The translations under genes were made by a program, and so were the position numbers. From Actinomycetota bacterium (lineage in GTDB: Bacteria; Actinomycetota; Thermoleophilia; Gaiellales; Gaiellaceae), in contig VAXG01000102.1 in assembly GCA_005883355.1 (NCBI GenBank), positions 1-64,000 on the forward strand: 64,000 bases of DNA, read 5' to 3'. The notes beneath the pieces are model-generated. The model saw nothing but the letters and a program-made list of their open reading frames with translations. It made no database searches and was not told where the DNA came from. Every line of letters starts with the position of its first letter. Within the stretch, counting starts at the first letter, position 1. Below, one piece after another: positions 53,381 through 62,401 of this stretch.

Positions 53381-54640
53381 CTACCGCTCTTCAGTCGTCC
53401 ATTCGACCAACGGGCGGATCGCGCCCCGCAACTGCCCTCCGAACAGCCCGCGGGCCGAGTCGCCCTCACCTGGGTCGTAGACGTGGAACGAGACGGCCTG
53501 ATATTCGCCGGTGTGCGGCTGGAGCTTGGCGCCGAGCGAGACGATCCCGACGTCGACCGTGACGAAGCCTTCGTTCAGTAGGTTCTCCGGGATCCAGGCA
53601 GTGGAAACGTAGTCCCCCGGCGGCGCAGAGTCGTGCCAGCGTGGATCCGTGTCGAGAACGTTGAAGAGCGTGTCGCCCTCGCCGTTGAAGAGCTTGACCT
53701 TCGGAAAGAGCGCGTGACCGGGCCGCAAGACGCGGAACGCCACCTCGATCCCGATCGGACGGCGGACGTCGGGCGTGTCCACCGTGTCGTCACCCTGGAC
53801 GACACGCACCCAGCGCATCCTCGCCACACCGTCTCCGGGACCGTTGTCGTCGTCGGGCCACTCCCGGAACGAGCCCGTGCCGTGTCCGGACTGGAGGTAG
53901 TAGGCGACGATGTCCGGGCTCGGGCCGTCGCGGATGACGCGGCCGTTGTCGAGCAGAATCGTGCGCTCGCACAGCCGCGCAACCGCCTGCATGTTGTGTG
54001 AGACGAAAACCACGGTACGGCCGGACGCCCCGAAATCCTGCATCCGTCCGAGGCAGCGCTTCTGGAACTCAGCATCCCCTACGGCCAGCACCTCGTCGAC
54101 GAGCAGGATCTCGGGCTCGAGATGCGCGGCGACTGCGAACGCGAGCCGCACGTACATCCCGCTCGAGTACCGCTTCACGGGAGTGTCGATGAACTTCTCG
54201 ACGCCGGCGAACTCGACGATCTCGGGGAACTTGCGCTGGATCTCGCGCCGCCTCATTCCGAGCACGGCGCCGTTCAGGAAGACATTCTCCCGCCCGGTCA
54301 GTTCGGGGTGGAATCCGGTCCCGACCTCGAGGAGGCTGCCCACGCGCCCGCGGATCTCCGCACGTCCCTCGGTCGGTGTGGTAATGCGCGTCAGCAGTTT
54401 CAGCAAGGTCGACTTCCCCGCTCCGTTACGTCCGATGATTCCGACCACCTGGCCGGTGGGCACGTCGAACGAGACGTCGCGAAGCGCCCAGATGTCCTGA
54501 TGGTGATGCTGATGGTGCAGTCCCCCGGTGAGACGGCGGGCGCTGCGGGCCAGCGACTCGCGCAACGTGCCGTAACCCGCCTGCAGCTCGCCGATCCGGT
54601 AACGCTTCGAGAGCCCCTCGGCTGAGATCGAGACCGCCAT
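53381..54640 (-). CDS. wzt: Wzt-like polysaccharide ABC transporter ATPase with carbohydrate-binding C-terminus
   Basis: A 419-residue ATPase. The nucleotide-binding domain has Walker A GRNGAGKST at 70-78, the ABC signature KRYSSGMYVRLAFA and Walker B LLVDEVLAVGD, followed by VFVSHNM. Residues about 265-419 form a second, beta-rich domain (IGIEVAFRVLRPG, VSFHVYD) like the Wzt_C domain that binds the modified end of the exported glycan. A His-rich stretch (HHQHHH) lies before the first strand. ATG 54640 overlaps the permease stop (TGATG). This is the ATPase of an ABC-2 exporter for a complete lipid-linked polymer. Confidence 0.93.
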   Translation of the reverse strand: MAVSISAEGLSKRYRIGELQAGYGTLRESLARSARRLTGGLHHQHHHQDIWALRDVSFDVPTGQVVGIIGRNGAGKSTLLKLLTRITTPTEGRAEIRGRVGSLLEVGTGFHPELTGRENVFLNGAVLGMRRREIQRKFPEIVEFAGVEKFIDTPVKRYSSGMYVRLAFAVAAHLEPEILLVDEVLAVGDAEFQKRCLGRMQDFGASGRTVVFVSHNMQAVARLCERTILLDNGRVIRDGPSPDIVAYYLQSGHGTGSFREWPDDDNGPGDGVARMRWVRVVQGDDTVDTPDVRRPIGIEVAFRVLRPGHALFPKVKLFNGEGDTLFNVLDTDPRWHDSAPPGDYVSTAWIPENLLNEGFVTVDVGIVSLGAKLQPHTGEYQAVSFHVYDPGEGDSARGLFGGQLRGAIRPLVEWTTEER

Positions 54641-55536
54641 CAGATCGTGTCGGCGAACCGTGGCTCGGAGCGGCGGAAGAACGCGAGGCCCGCGACCAAT
54701 AACCCAATGGCGACGGCGATGCCGATCGCCGCCTTGGCCGGGTCGGGCGCGGGCCCGCTGAGGATTGCCCAGCGCCAGCCACTGACGACGGTCGTCATCG
54801 GATTGACGGAGAGAATCCACTGCCACTTTTGCGGAATCTCGTTCACGGCATACGGAACGCCCGACAGCAGAGGAAGCACCTGAAGGAACACGGGGATTGC
54901 GTACGGCACGTCGCGGTAGCGAACGTTGAGCGCGGAGAGAAGGAAGCCGATGCCGAGCGCCGTCACGAACGCGAGACCGAGGAACACTGGGGCAAGCGCG
55001 AATTCGGGGCCGGTCGGCCACTCGCTATAGCGCACCATCAGCGCCAGGAGCACGAGCAGGCCGATCATGAAGTCGACTGCGGGAACGAGCACTCCAGCGA
55101 TGGGAAGCAACACCCGCGGAAAGTAGACCTTCGTGACGAGGTTCACATTGGTGACGAGACTCGTGCTGGAAAGGGTCAGCGCGGAGGTGAAGTACTGCAT
55201 CGGGAGCAAGCCCGAGAAGACGAGGATCGGGTACTGGATATTCGCGTTCGGAAACTTCGCGAACTTGCCGAAGATGACGACGTAGACGGTGGCCGTGAAC
55301 ACCGGCACGAGTAGTGCCCACGCAAAGCCGAGGAACGACTGCTTGTAGCGAACCTTGATGTCGCGCCAGACGAATGTGAGCAGCAGCTCGCGGTAATGCC
55401 AGAGCTCCGCGAGGTCGAGGTGAGGCCAGCGCGGCGCCGGACGGATGACGAACACGCGGTCGACGCGATCATCGTGCGAAGGCGGCGAAACGGGCGCCGG
55501 CTTGGCCTCGCGGACCTTGACCCTGGTCTCTGTCAC
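54640..55536 (-). CDS. wzm: Wzm-like polysaccharide ABC transporter permease (ABC-2)
   Basis: A 298-residue protein with a cytoplasmic N-terminus, six membrane helices and the ABC-2 pattern: ELLLTFVWRDIKVRYKQSFLG before helix 1, PMQYFTSALTLSSTSLV, then LLSALNVRYRDVPYAIPV and SVNPMTTVVSGWRWAIL at the end. It forms the membrane channel with the Wzt-like ATPase. GTG 55536 is supported by TAGCAT seven bases upstream. The upstream GT-like gene ends 23 bp before, so the exporter has its own promoter and heads a three-gene operon. Confidence 0.92.
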   Translation of the reverse strand: MTETRVKVREAKPAPVSPPSHDDRVDRVFVIRPAPRWPHLDLAELWHYRELLLTFVWRDIKVRYKQSFLGFAWALLVPVFTATVYVVIFGKFAKFPNANIQYPILVFSGLLPMQYFTSALTLSSTSLVTNVNLVTKVYFPRVLLPIAGVLVPAVDFMIGLLVLLALMVRYSEWPTGPEFALAPVFLGLAFVTALGIGFLLSALNVRYRDVPYAIPVFLQVLPLLSGVPYAVNEIPQKWQWILSVNPMTTVVSGWRWAILSGPAPDPAKAAIGIAVAIGLLVAGLAFFRRSEPRFADTI

Positions 55537-55549
55537 CCGGGCGATGCTA
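55537..55549 (-). promoter_or_regulatory. leaderless-type -10 box before the wzm-wzt operon
   Basis: TAGCAT at 55549-55544, seven bases before GTG 55536. It lies in the short gap after the 55560 gene. Confidence 0.5.
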
Positions 55550-55559
55550 GCGGCCGCTG

Positions 55560-56423
55560 CTACGGGCCCCGGCCGACTAGGCGGGCTGCAGCGCGCAGAA
55601 ACCGTGGCCAGAAGCGCTGCTCGAGCCAGCCGACGCGCTGCTCGAGCTCGCTGACGTACTGCTCCAGCCGCGGGAGGTCGACCTCGCCGACTGCCGCGCA
55701 TTCCACGGCGTAGGCGGCATCGTCCACGACGTCGGGAGTGCGGAACGAGACACCGCCGGTGTCCCGCAAGGATCGCAATGCGTCGCGGAGCCTCGGATCC
55801 TCCACCAGGGACTCGGCGGGCTCGCCACTCTCGCGCACGCCGTCCGGGAACTGGAACACTTCGAGTGGGTACCAGGCACGGAGAGGTACCTGGCGGCCGA
55901 GGGTCACCGTTCCATCAGGGTGTACCACAGCGCTCGGGTCCCCGCGATGGACGGGTCGCAGCGCCAGCGCGGGTGTTGCACCTAATCCGTTCACCACCGC
56001 GTGGCGAAGCGTCATCCGCTCGCTGAAGACCCCGTCCTCGTCACCTTGAGCGACGAACAACCGCCGAAGCCCCTGGACGATCGTGTAGCGCGGCGGGATT
56101 GGCGCGAGCACGTCCTCGAGACTCTCGCCGCGCGGCCACCAGAACTCGGCCGCCTCGGCGTTGATGACCCAGTCGGCTTCGAACTCGGTTGCCGCCAGGC
56201 GCGCCATGCGTGTGCGCACGTCGGTCGCGCCGCCGTCGCCCTGCTCGGTCAGCACGCGCACGGACCCGTCCCGCTCGTAGGGCGCGAGAAGCTCCGCCGT
56301 CTCCTGCGAGGCCTCGCCGATCGCGGCTACCACGAAGTCAACACCGGCATTCAGGTGATAGGCGATCTGCGTGTCGACGACGTCCGACTCGTCTCGGACG
56401 ACCAGCGTCATTACGAGCTTCAT
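55560..56423 (-). CDS. degenerate GT2-like (PF13704-type) protein, third of three tandem paralogues
   Basis: A 287-residue paralogue of the two genes upstream, starting MKLVMTLVVRDESDVVD like them. The nucleotide-binding region that reads ATDHDSQDGT in the 58434 gene is AAIGEASQET here. The DAD metal site (INTDADEF) is INAEAAEF, with Glu90, Ala91 and Ala92. Both halves of the active site are lost, so catalysis by the GT-A mechanism is unlikely. The reading frame and the rest of the fold are intact, so it may be a regulatory or scaffold partner. ATG 56423 overlaps the previous stop (ATGA). It is the last gene of the operon from 63601. Confidence 0.85.
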   Translation of the reverse strand: MKLVMTLVVRDESDVVDTQIAYHLNAGVDFVVAAIGEASQETAELLAPYERDGSVRVLTEQGDGGATDVRTRMARLAATEFEADWVINAEAAEFWWPRGESLEDVLAPIPPRYTIVQGLRRLFVAQGDEDGVFSERMTLRHAVVNGLGATPALALRPVHRGDPSAVVHPDGTVTLGRQVPLRAWYPLEVFQFPDGVRESGEPAESLVEDPRLRDALRSLRDTGGVSFRTPDVVDDAAYAVECAAVGEVDLPRLEQYVSELEQRVGWLEQRFWPRFLRAAARLVGRGP

Positions 56424-57445
56424 GGAGGTGCGGAACCGTACACGGCGCCGGTTCCTCTACGGTCGATGCGAGCGGCCAGCTCGTCCGCCCGCCGTTGAAG
56501 CCGGACGCCGTGCGCCTCGGCCAGGAGCACGGACTCGAGGGCGCGCGAGGCATCCTCCGCAAACGAGGGAGACTCGAACCGAAGTTGCGGTTCGCCCCCG
56601 CTGGGATCGACGAAGTGACCGGACGCGTCTCGCAGAGCCCGTAGCGCATCCCGGAGACGCGTGTCTTCGACGAGCCAGCCGTCCTCGAGCCCACGGCCGA
56701 GCGTCGTGTCGTCGACGACGACCCGCTCGTAGAACGCGGTGGGCCGACCCTTCTCGAAGACGTTCCTCGCCCGTGCGATGTCTCCACGGAGGTTCAGTGC
56801 CCAGGCCGTCCAGGTGTTTTCGTGCTTTCCGGCTGACTGTACGGACGTCCTGAGTGGGAAGTGGAGGACCTCGAGCGGCGACCACCCTGTCAGCTCACGG
56901 TCCGACAGACCGGAGACGTGGTGGTTTCCCTGCTGCACGACGACGCGAGGGTCCCCGCGGTGAGCGACCTTCGCGACGTGACGGTACGGCGTCGCGGGAT
57001 CGTTTAGCGGCGCTGTCAGCGCAAGACGTGCGGTCATTCGTTCGGCAAACCATTCGGAGCCCGGCCGAGGCACGAAGGGACGCGAGACAGCGCTCACCAC
57101 CCCGTACCCCCGCGGCACCGCCGCGAGCACTTGCTTGAGGGACGCTTCGCGCGGCCACCAGAACTCGTCTGCGTCCGAGTTGATCACCCAGTCTGCGTCG
57201 TGCTCGGTCGCCGCGACTCGCGCCATGTGCGTCACCCATTCGCTCTGCCGGATGCGTTCGTCCTCACGCCGGATCAGATGGACATACCCGCGACGCGCAT
57301 AAGACTCGAGAATCTCCGTCGTGCCGTCGCTCGACCGGTGGTCGGTCGCGATCACGATGTCCACGCCTGCCTTGAGGTGATAGACGAGGTGCGCTTCGAC
57401 GATGTCGGCTTCGTCTCGCAAGAGCAGTGTCATGGCCAGCTTCAT
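56420..57445 (-). CDS. GT2-like (PF13704-type) glycosyltransferase, second of three paralogues
   Basis: A 341-residue protein of the PF13704-type GT-A family: LAMTLLLRDEADIV, VYHLKAGVDIVIATDHRSSDGT and INSDADEFWWPRE with the DAD site at 91-93. It probably transfers a hexose to a glycan or glycolipid. The C-terminal 100 residues are helical (LESVLLAEAHGVRLQRR). ATG 57445 overlaps the previous stop (ATGA). Compared with its neighbours it carries a longer loop around residue 200 and a different tail. Confidence 0.87.
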   Translation of the reverse strand: MKLAMTLLLRDEADIVEAHLVYHLKAGVDIVIATDHRSSDGTTEILESYARRGYVHLIRREDERIRQSEWVTHMARVAATEHDADWVINSDADEFWWPREASLKQVLAAVPRGYGVVSAVSRPFVPRPGSEWFAERMTARLALTAPLNDPATPYRHVAKVAHRGDPRVVVQQGNHHVSGLSDRELTGWSPLEVLHFPLRTSVQSAGKHENTWTAWALNLRGDIARARNVFEKGRPTAFYERVVVDDTTLGRGLEDGWLVEDTRLRDALRALRDASGHFVDPSGGEPQLRFESPSFAEDASRALESVLLAEAHGVRLQRRADELAARIDRRGTGAVYGSAPP

Positions 57446-58434
57446 GCCTGCCCCCTCCTGCGGGAACGGGCCCAGCCTCGCGCCTCGATCGTCTCCAGCC
57501 GCGTTCGCAGGATGTCGAGGCGTCTGACGAGCCGCACCAGGTCGGCGTCCCGCAACGCGGCTTCGTCGCGAGCGAATCGCACCGCGGCCTCCGCAACTTT
57601 CGGCGGAGACACCGCAGCCCCGCCCGCGAGCTCGTGCAGGGCGTCACGAAGGCGGTTGTCGATGACGAGCGCGCCTGACGCGACGCCGCGGCCGAGCGCC
57701 TCGTCCTCGACGACCAGCTGCCGATAGACATCTTCGATTGTTCCGTGCTCGCGGGCCTGAAGACCCTTGACGTACTGCCCGAGCGGCTTGTCGCCCCGCG
57801 CACGCCGTACGTTCTTGCGCTCGTACTGCTCCAGGCTGCGGAACGGGAAATGGAAGACGTCGGCCGGATGAAGCCCCGGCAGCGGCGCGAGCCGCTTGCT
57901 GACGACCCGATGCGAGCCGAACCAGACGACGATGTCCGGGTCAGCCCTGTGGGCGACCTTGGCGTGCGGCCGGTAGGGGCTCGTGGGATCGTTGAGCGGC
58001 GCTTGGGCGGAGAAGCGCGCAGTCATGCGCTCTGCGAACGGAGCGCCGTCGTCAGGCCGCGGCACGAAGTGGCAGGTAAGCGCCCAGAAGATCCCGATTC
58101 TCTCGGGGATTGCTCGGAACACTGCCTCCAGGGAGCCGGCGCGGGGCATCCAGAACTCGTCCGCATCGGTGTTGATCACCCAGTCCGCGGCGTGATCTGT
58201 CGCGGCCAGGCGTGCCATGTGGGTGCGCCACTCACCGTCCTTCATCTCACCCTGGACCCGGAACAGTCGCAGGACGCCGTCGCGCTCGTACGACTCGAGA
58301 ATCTCGGTGGTCCCATCCTGCGAGTCGTGGTCCGTGGCAAGAACGAAGTCGACCCCGGCATTCAGGTGATAGGAAATCTGGGAGTCGACGACGTCGGCTT
58401 CGTCGCGCACGACCAATGTCATCACGAGCTTCAT
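57442..58434 (-). CDS. GT2-like (PF13704-type) glycosyltransferase, first of three paralogues
   Basis: A 330-residue GT-A enzyme: LVMTLVVRDEADVVD, SYHLNAGVDFVLATDHDSQDGT, and INTDADEFWMPRA with DAD at 90-92. It is closely related to the two genes downstream, presumably through tandem duplication. The C-terminus is a long basic helix (LVRRLDILRTRLETIEARG). ATG 58434 lies 2 bp after the GT-B stop. In the middle, CHFVPRPDDGAP resembles the loop of the second paralogue. Confidence 0.87.
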   Translation of the reverse strand: MKLVMTLVVRDEADVVDSQISYHLNAGVDFVLATDHDSQDGTTEILESYERDGVLRLFRVQGEMKDGEWRTHMARLAATDHAADWVINTDADEFWMPRAGSLEAVFRAIPERIGIFWALTCHFVPRPDDGAPFAERMTARFSAQAPLNDPTSPYRPHAKVAHRADPDIVVWFGSHRVVSKRLAPLPGLHPADVFHFPFRSLEQYERKNVRRARGDKPLGQYVKGLQAREHGTIEDVYRQLVVEDEALGRGVASGALVIDNRLRDALHELAGGAAVSPPKVAEAAVRFARDEAALRDADLVRLVRRLDILRTRLETIEARGWARSRRRGQA

Positions 58435-58436
58435 CT

Positions 58437-59405
58437 TCAGTCGAGGAAGACCTCGCGAAAGCGCTTCATCACTCGCTCGACGCTATATCGCTCGTGAATA
58501 TCGGAAGGTACCGGCACGGTCCGCCGCGGCAGGCTCATCAGATCGGTGAGCACGTGATCGTAGTCCGCGTACGCAAGCAGGAGCTCGTCGGAAAGGAGAT
58601 CGAGCTGCGCGAGCCGTGGCGAACCGACGTACGTCATCACGGGGACGCCGGCGAAAGCGAACTCGGCGACTGCCAAACCGAAAGTCTCGCCGATTGCATG
58701 CGCGTGGATCATGTAGTCGCAGGTGTTGACGAAACGCCGGATCTCCGAACGGTCGGTCATCTGCGGGAGGTGAATCACACGCGCGTGCTCGCAGAAGGGC
58801 TCGACGTTGATGAACAGGAACCAGAGGTCGTCCCGCTTTTCCAGCGCAGCCCGGATCGCGTCCTTGACAAAGTCGATGCTGAATGTTCCCTGGCCGCCGT
58901 GCCTCCCGAAGATGACGGCCTCGCCGGGAAGTGACAGCTCCTCGCGCAAGTCGTCGGCGACGTCCGGGAGCGTGACGATGTGCGGAACGACGGGCGGCTT
59001 CCTCCGCTTCGACACCCTGACAACTCGTCCCCGGGGCAGCCGGAACTGGTGAGCGGCCGTGTGGGAGACCCACTCCGACACGGTCGCGAAACGATGGCCA
59101 TGCGGATGCGACGCATCATGGAACGAATGAACGAGCTCGGGGATCCTGTCGGTGATGAGCCCGGGGGCCCCGCGCTTGATCACGTACAGGGCATCGCAGG
59201 CGATGTCGCGAGGCGTCGAATACAGGACAAGCTCGAAGTGCTCCTCGAACCGGCGCTTCACACCCGGAATGATCTTCGGCGTTTCCGCGGGCACGAAGAC
59301 GGTCACGTCATGTCCGAGGGTTTGGTTCGCGGCAAGTGCGTAGTCGAACAACGCGACTTCTGTCCCACGCTCGGTGAGCTGCTTCGTGTGGAAGCCCAAC
59401 CTCAT
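58437..59405 (-). CDS. GT4-like glycosyltransferase
   Basis: A 322-residue GT-B protein: RLGFHTKQLTERGTEVALF, a start typical of a distinct branch that often travels with PF13704-type GT2 genes, as it does here. The donor domain has IGETFGLAVAEFAFAGVPVM (E-x7-E) and a basic RVVRVSKRRKPP stretch. ATG 59405 overlaps the preceding stop (ATGA). It is likely to work on the same glycan as the three GT2-like neighbours. Confidence 0.85.
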   Translation of the reverse strand: MRLGFHTKQLTERGTEVALFDYALAANQTLGHDVTVFVPAETPKIIPGVKRRFEEHFELVLYSTPRDIACDALYVIKRGAPGLITDRIPELVHSFHDASHPHGHRFATVSEWVSHTAAHQFRLPRGRVVRVSKRRKPPVVPHIVTLPDVADDLREELSLPGEAVIFGRHGGQGTFSIDFVKDAIRAALEKRDDLWFLFINVEPFCEHARVIHLPQMTDRSEIRRFVNTCDYMIHAHAIGETFGLAVAEFAFAGVPVMTYVGSPRLAQLDLLSDELLLAYADYDHVLTDLMSLPRRTVPVPSDIHERYSVERVMKRFREVFLD

Positions 59406-62365
59406 GGCGCTCCCTCCGGCGAGAGCGAGCGCGCGCGAGTCCGTGACTTGGCGGCCAACGCTGGCGAGTGAGGCACGCCGGCAGGCGGACCGCGATGCTC
59501 GGCCTGACGCAGGTCGTGTCGAAGACTCACCGCAAGGATCGCAAGCGTGGTCACGAGTGCCAGCCCGAGCTTGCGGACGTCGCCGGTTGGCCACGCCGTT
59601 TCCCCGAGCGGGTAGTAGGCGAACGGGACGAACCAGAGAAGGCTGAGGCGCGGGCGAGCGAGAGCGATCGGGACGAGCAGCAGGAGGAAGTAATGGATCC
59701 AGAGGATCGGCGACGCCGCGAGCGCCGCGGCCAGTGCGAGCGTGAGCGTGGCGGAATCCCGGCTGTACGGCGCTAGACGCTCGTCGCGCGCGATCCAGGC
59801 AGCGGCGCCGAGCAGCGCTGCGGCCACCGCCAGCGACACGACCACACCGACCACTTGAGGAAGGTGCGCGCGCACCACGAGGGCAATGACGGAGAACGAC
59901 GACGACGCCTCCTCGTTGGTCAGCCGGCGCAGAACAGCCGGATAATCAGTGAGTCCAGCAAACGCGATCACGGCCCAGGGAAGGAAGACCAGCGTTGCCG
60001 TCGCGAGAACCGCGACCACGCCGGCGCGAAACCGGCTCGTAAGTACAAGCCACGCAGCGAGCGGCCACAGGAAGAGCTTCAGCGCAATCGCCGCACCTGT
60101 CGCCGCGCTTGCGACGGCGATCCGGTCGCGCCAACGCCACGCGGCGGCGACAGCGAGCAGCAAGAAGGGCGCCACCGTCCCGAGGTCGACGGCGCTGGTA
60201 GTGAACGGAAAGGCCACGCTGAGGGCATAGCAGCGCCAGTCCCGAACGCCGAGCAACCAGAGAGCCACGCCGACCGCCGCGAGGCAGCAGAGCATCCAAG
60301 CCACAGTGGCTGCCGTCGGCCCAACCGCATGGAGCGGCGCCGCCAGGAAACCCAGGAGGGGCGGATACGCGTACGTCTCGTCACCGCGAAACGCATAGGG
60401 CGAGTTGAGGTGGACAAGCTTCGACGCGGCGTGCAAGAAGACGGCGAGGTCGTGCGGCGTCTGCCCCCCGGTGAGCGCTGAATGCAGCCTCGGGATGTAG
60501 TGCTGGGCCGACCATGCGGCCGCGACTACGGCGGCGGCCGCAGTCCCGAAGGCTTTGACTCCGGTAGGGACGTGCAGGGCGTGAAGAGGCCGTCTACCGC
60601 TCGCCCGTGCGCCGACGAGCCCGGCCGACGCAAGCATGAGGAACGCTGGGCTCACGGGTGCGGCGTACTCGGGCACAGCCGGGACGACCAGCGCTGTCGC
60701 CGCGATCACGACGAGGCCGGCGATGGAAGGCGCGAGCGCGATGAGAGCACCAACCGGACGTCGCACTGCGAGTGCTACGAACCCGATGACGATCCAGATG
60801 AAGAGTCGCGGGAAGCCGTGCGACGCCTGGTTCAATCGGTGGACAAGATCCTGGCTCCCGTTACGAGTTGGGATGCGACTGGCCAGATGACCGACATCGC
60901 GGCCAAACTTCTCGACCCGACGCTGATCTCGCCGATTACTGAAGACGTACTGGTGCTCCGTGGGAGACCGCCAGACCTCGAGAGCCTGCCCTCCCGGGGT
61001 CCAGAGGACGGGCCCGATCGCCGACGCTGGGATCGGCTGTCCCTCCGTCGGCCGCGGAAGGCGCTTCCCGTTGACGACGATGAACTGCGTCTTTTCAGCT
61101 CGTGAAGGTCCCCCATTTCCCGTCGGCTCAGGCGCGTACACCCAGCTCCACAGGTCACCCCAGAGCGTGCTGGAGATGCTCGTCGCAAAGGTCCTTGGAT
61201 GCCGGCGGATTGCTTCCCGGGTCGCAGCCGCCAGATCAGCGCCGTTTACGGTGCCCGTCAGATCCCCGAACACGCGGTCGCTGCCAGAGGAGAAGAACTC
61301 GTGCGTGTCGACGCCATACGAGCGATACGGCTCCCTCGTGAGCAGGTCGCGTCGCACCACTCGCGCAACCCTCCGAGAAGCAGGACCGTTGTCCGGAGAG
61401 ACAATGCGATCCAGTTCGAAGGCTCTGTACAGGAACTGATTTGAGAGGTCAAGCGTCATCGCCCGCGTGTACTGCGTCGGGCTCTGTCCGGGCCAGCCCT
61501 TCACGGCCACTATCCCGACGACGGCAACTACGAGAACGGCCGTCAGTAAAGTTACGCGGCGGCGCCATGAAGTGGGAAAGAGCAGCGGCAACGTCAGGAG
61601 CGCAATCGCGACCAGCGTCGTGCTTGGCTTGAGCCCAACTGCGTCGCCGTACCGCAGTTGGGCGAGAGCCTTCCAGCCCTGCGTCACGGCGACGGAGGCG
61701 CCGAACCAGACCGCGAGCCACGCCAACCGGTCGCGCCACGGAGCCCGGAGGAGCAGCGGCAGCAACACCATCACGATCAGCACCTGATTCGCAGGGCGAA
61801 CGAGCACCAGCGCACCCGCTCCGAGCCCGACAAAGAGAAAGGCCTTCACGGACGGCCGCTGGATCGCTCTCGACAGGAGCAGGGCCCAGCCCGCGAATGC
61901 GGCTGCGAAGAGCGCATCGCTCGACAACTGGTGGAAGAGGATCCCGTAGCCCGGGTACACGAGCAAGAGGACGCTCGTGAGGATGGCGGCCCGCGACCCG
62001 ATCGTAAGAGCGATACGACCCCAGGCGACGATCGAGAGCGCGTAGAGCACGGCCAGCCAAACCTCGGCCGCCCAACCACCGACCTCGAGCGGCACCCCGA
62101 CCCCGAGCGCCGCCAGCGGCCCGCGCGTGTTGAGAACCGCCGGGTAGACCGGCTCGTGGTAGCCGAGCTGGACGAAAGTCTCGAGATATCGGGACATGTC
62201 GCGTCCCGGATAGGCAGGAAGGACGAGGCTCTGGATGCCGAAAACCGCGAGAGCCAGCACGAAGAGTGCGCCCGCGGAACCGCGCGTCCCGACCCATCCT
62301 TCGAGCGACCGCCACCTCACGGCCAGGCGAGGCCGAACTGCGTTCACGGGCGACACGGAAGCCAA
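59402..62365 (-). CDS. fused GT-C protein: GT39-like plus GT87 (DUF2029)-like
   Basis: A 987-residue membrane protein. The first part (about 1-600) has some 11 helices and a large extracytoplasmic loop at about 310-510 (RVFGDLTGTVNGADL, GQPIPASAIG), as in GT39-like transferases. The second part (about 600-960) is a GT87 module: LVHLNSPYAFRGDETYAYPP with the YAYPP motif, VRDWRCYAL and WPLAAWLVLTSRF. Two polyprenyl-phosphate-dependent transferases may be joined in one chain. The start is TTG 62365, with GTG 62359 and 62350 as alternatives. It lies 36 bp after the upstream GT2. Confidence 0.78.
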   Translation of the reverse strand: MASVSPVNAVRPRLAVRWRSLEGWVGTRGSAGALFVLALAVFGIQSLVLPAYPGRDMSRYLETFVQLGYHEPVYPAVLNTRGPLAALGVGVPLEVGGWAAEVWLAVLYALSIVAWGRIALTIGSRAAILTSVLLLVYPGYGILFHQLSSDALFAAAFAGWALLLSRAIQRPSVKAFLFVGLGAGALVLVRPANQVLIVMVLLPLLLRAPWRDRLAWLAVWFGASVAVTQGWKALAQLRYGDAVGLKPSTTLVAIALLTLPLLFPTSWRRRVTLLTAVLVVAVVGIVAVKGWPGQSPTQYTRAMTLDLSNQFLYRAFELDRIVSPDNGPASRRVARVVRRDLLTREPYRSYGVDTHEFFSSGSDRVFGDLTGTVNGADLAAATREAIRRHPRTFATSISSTLWGDLWSWVYAPEPTGNGGPSRAEKTQFIVVNGKRLPRPTEGQPIPASAIGPVLWTPGGQALEVWRSPTEHQYVFSNRRDQRRVEKFGRDVGHLASRIPTRNGSQDLVHRLNQASHGFPRLFIWIVIGFVALAVRRPVGALIALAPSIAGLVVIAATALVVPAVPEYAAPVSPAFLMLASAGLVGARASGRRPLHALHVPTGVKAFGTAAAAVVAAAWSAQHYIPRLHSALTGGQTPHDLAVFLHAASKLVHLNSPYAFRGDETYAYPPLLGFLAAPLHAVGPTAATVAWMLCCLAAVGVALWLLGVRDWRCYALSVAFPFTTSAVDLGTVAPFLLLAVAAAWRWRDRIAVASAATGAAIALKLFLWPLAAWLVLTSRFRAGVVAVLATATLVFLPWAVIAFAGLTDYPAVLRRLTNEEASSSFSVIALVVRAHLPQVVGVVVSLAVAAALLGAAAWIARDERLAPYSRDSATLTLALAAALAASPILWIHYFLLLLVPIALARPRLSLLWFVPFAYYPLGETAWPTGDVRKLGLALVTTLAILAVSLRHDLRQAEHRGPPAGVPHSPALAAKSRTRARSLSPEGAP

Positions 62366-62401
62366 GTGTGCCTGGGACGCCGGACCGTCGTGCGGGTTCG
62401 A

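Noticed and set aside
55560-56423. The degenerate GT2-like gene as a pseudogene
   Set aside because: The frame is intact over the full family length and its start is coupled to the gene before it, so I keep it as a gene with a lost active site.
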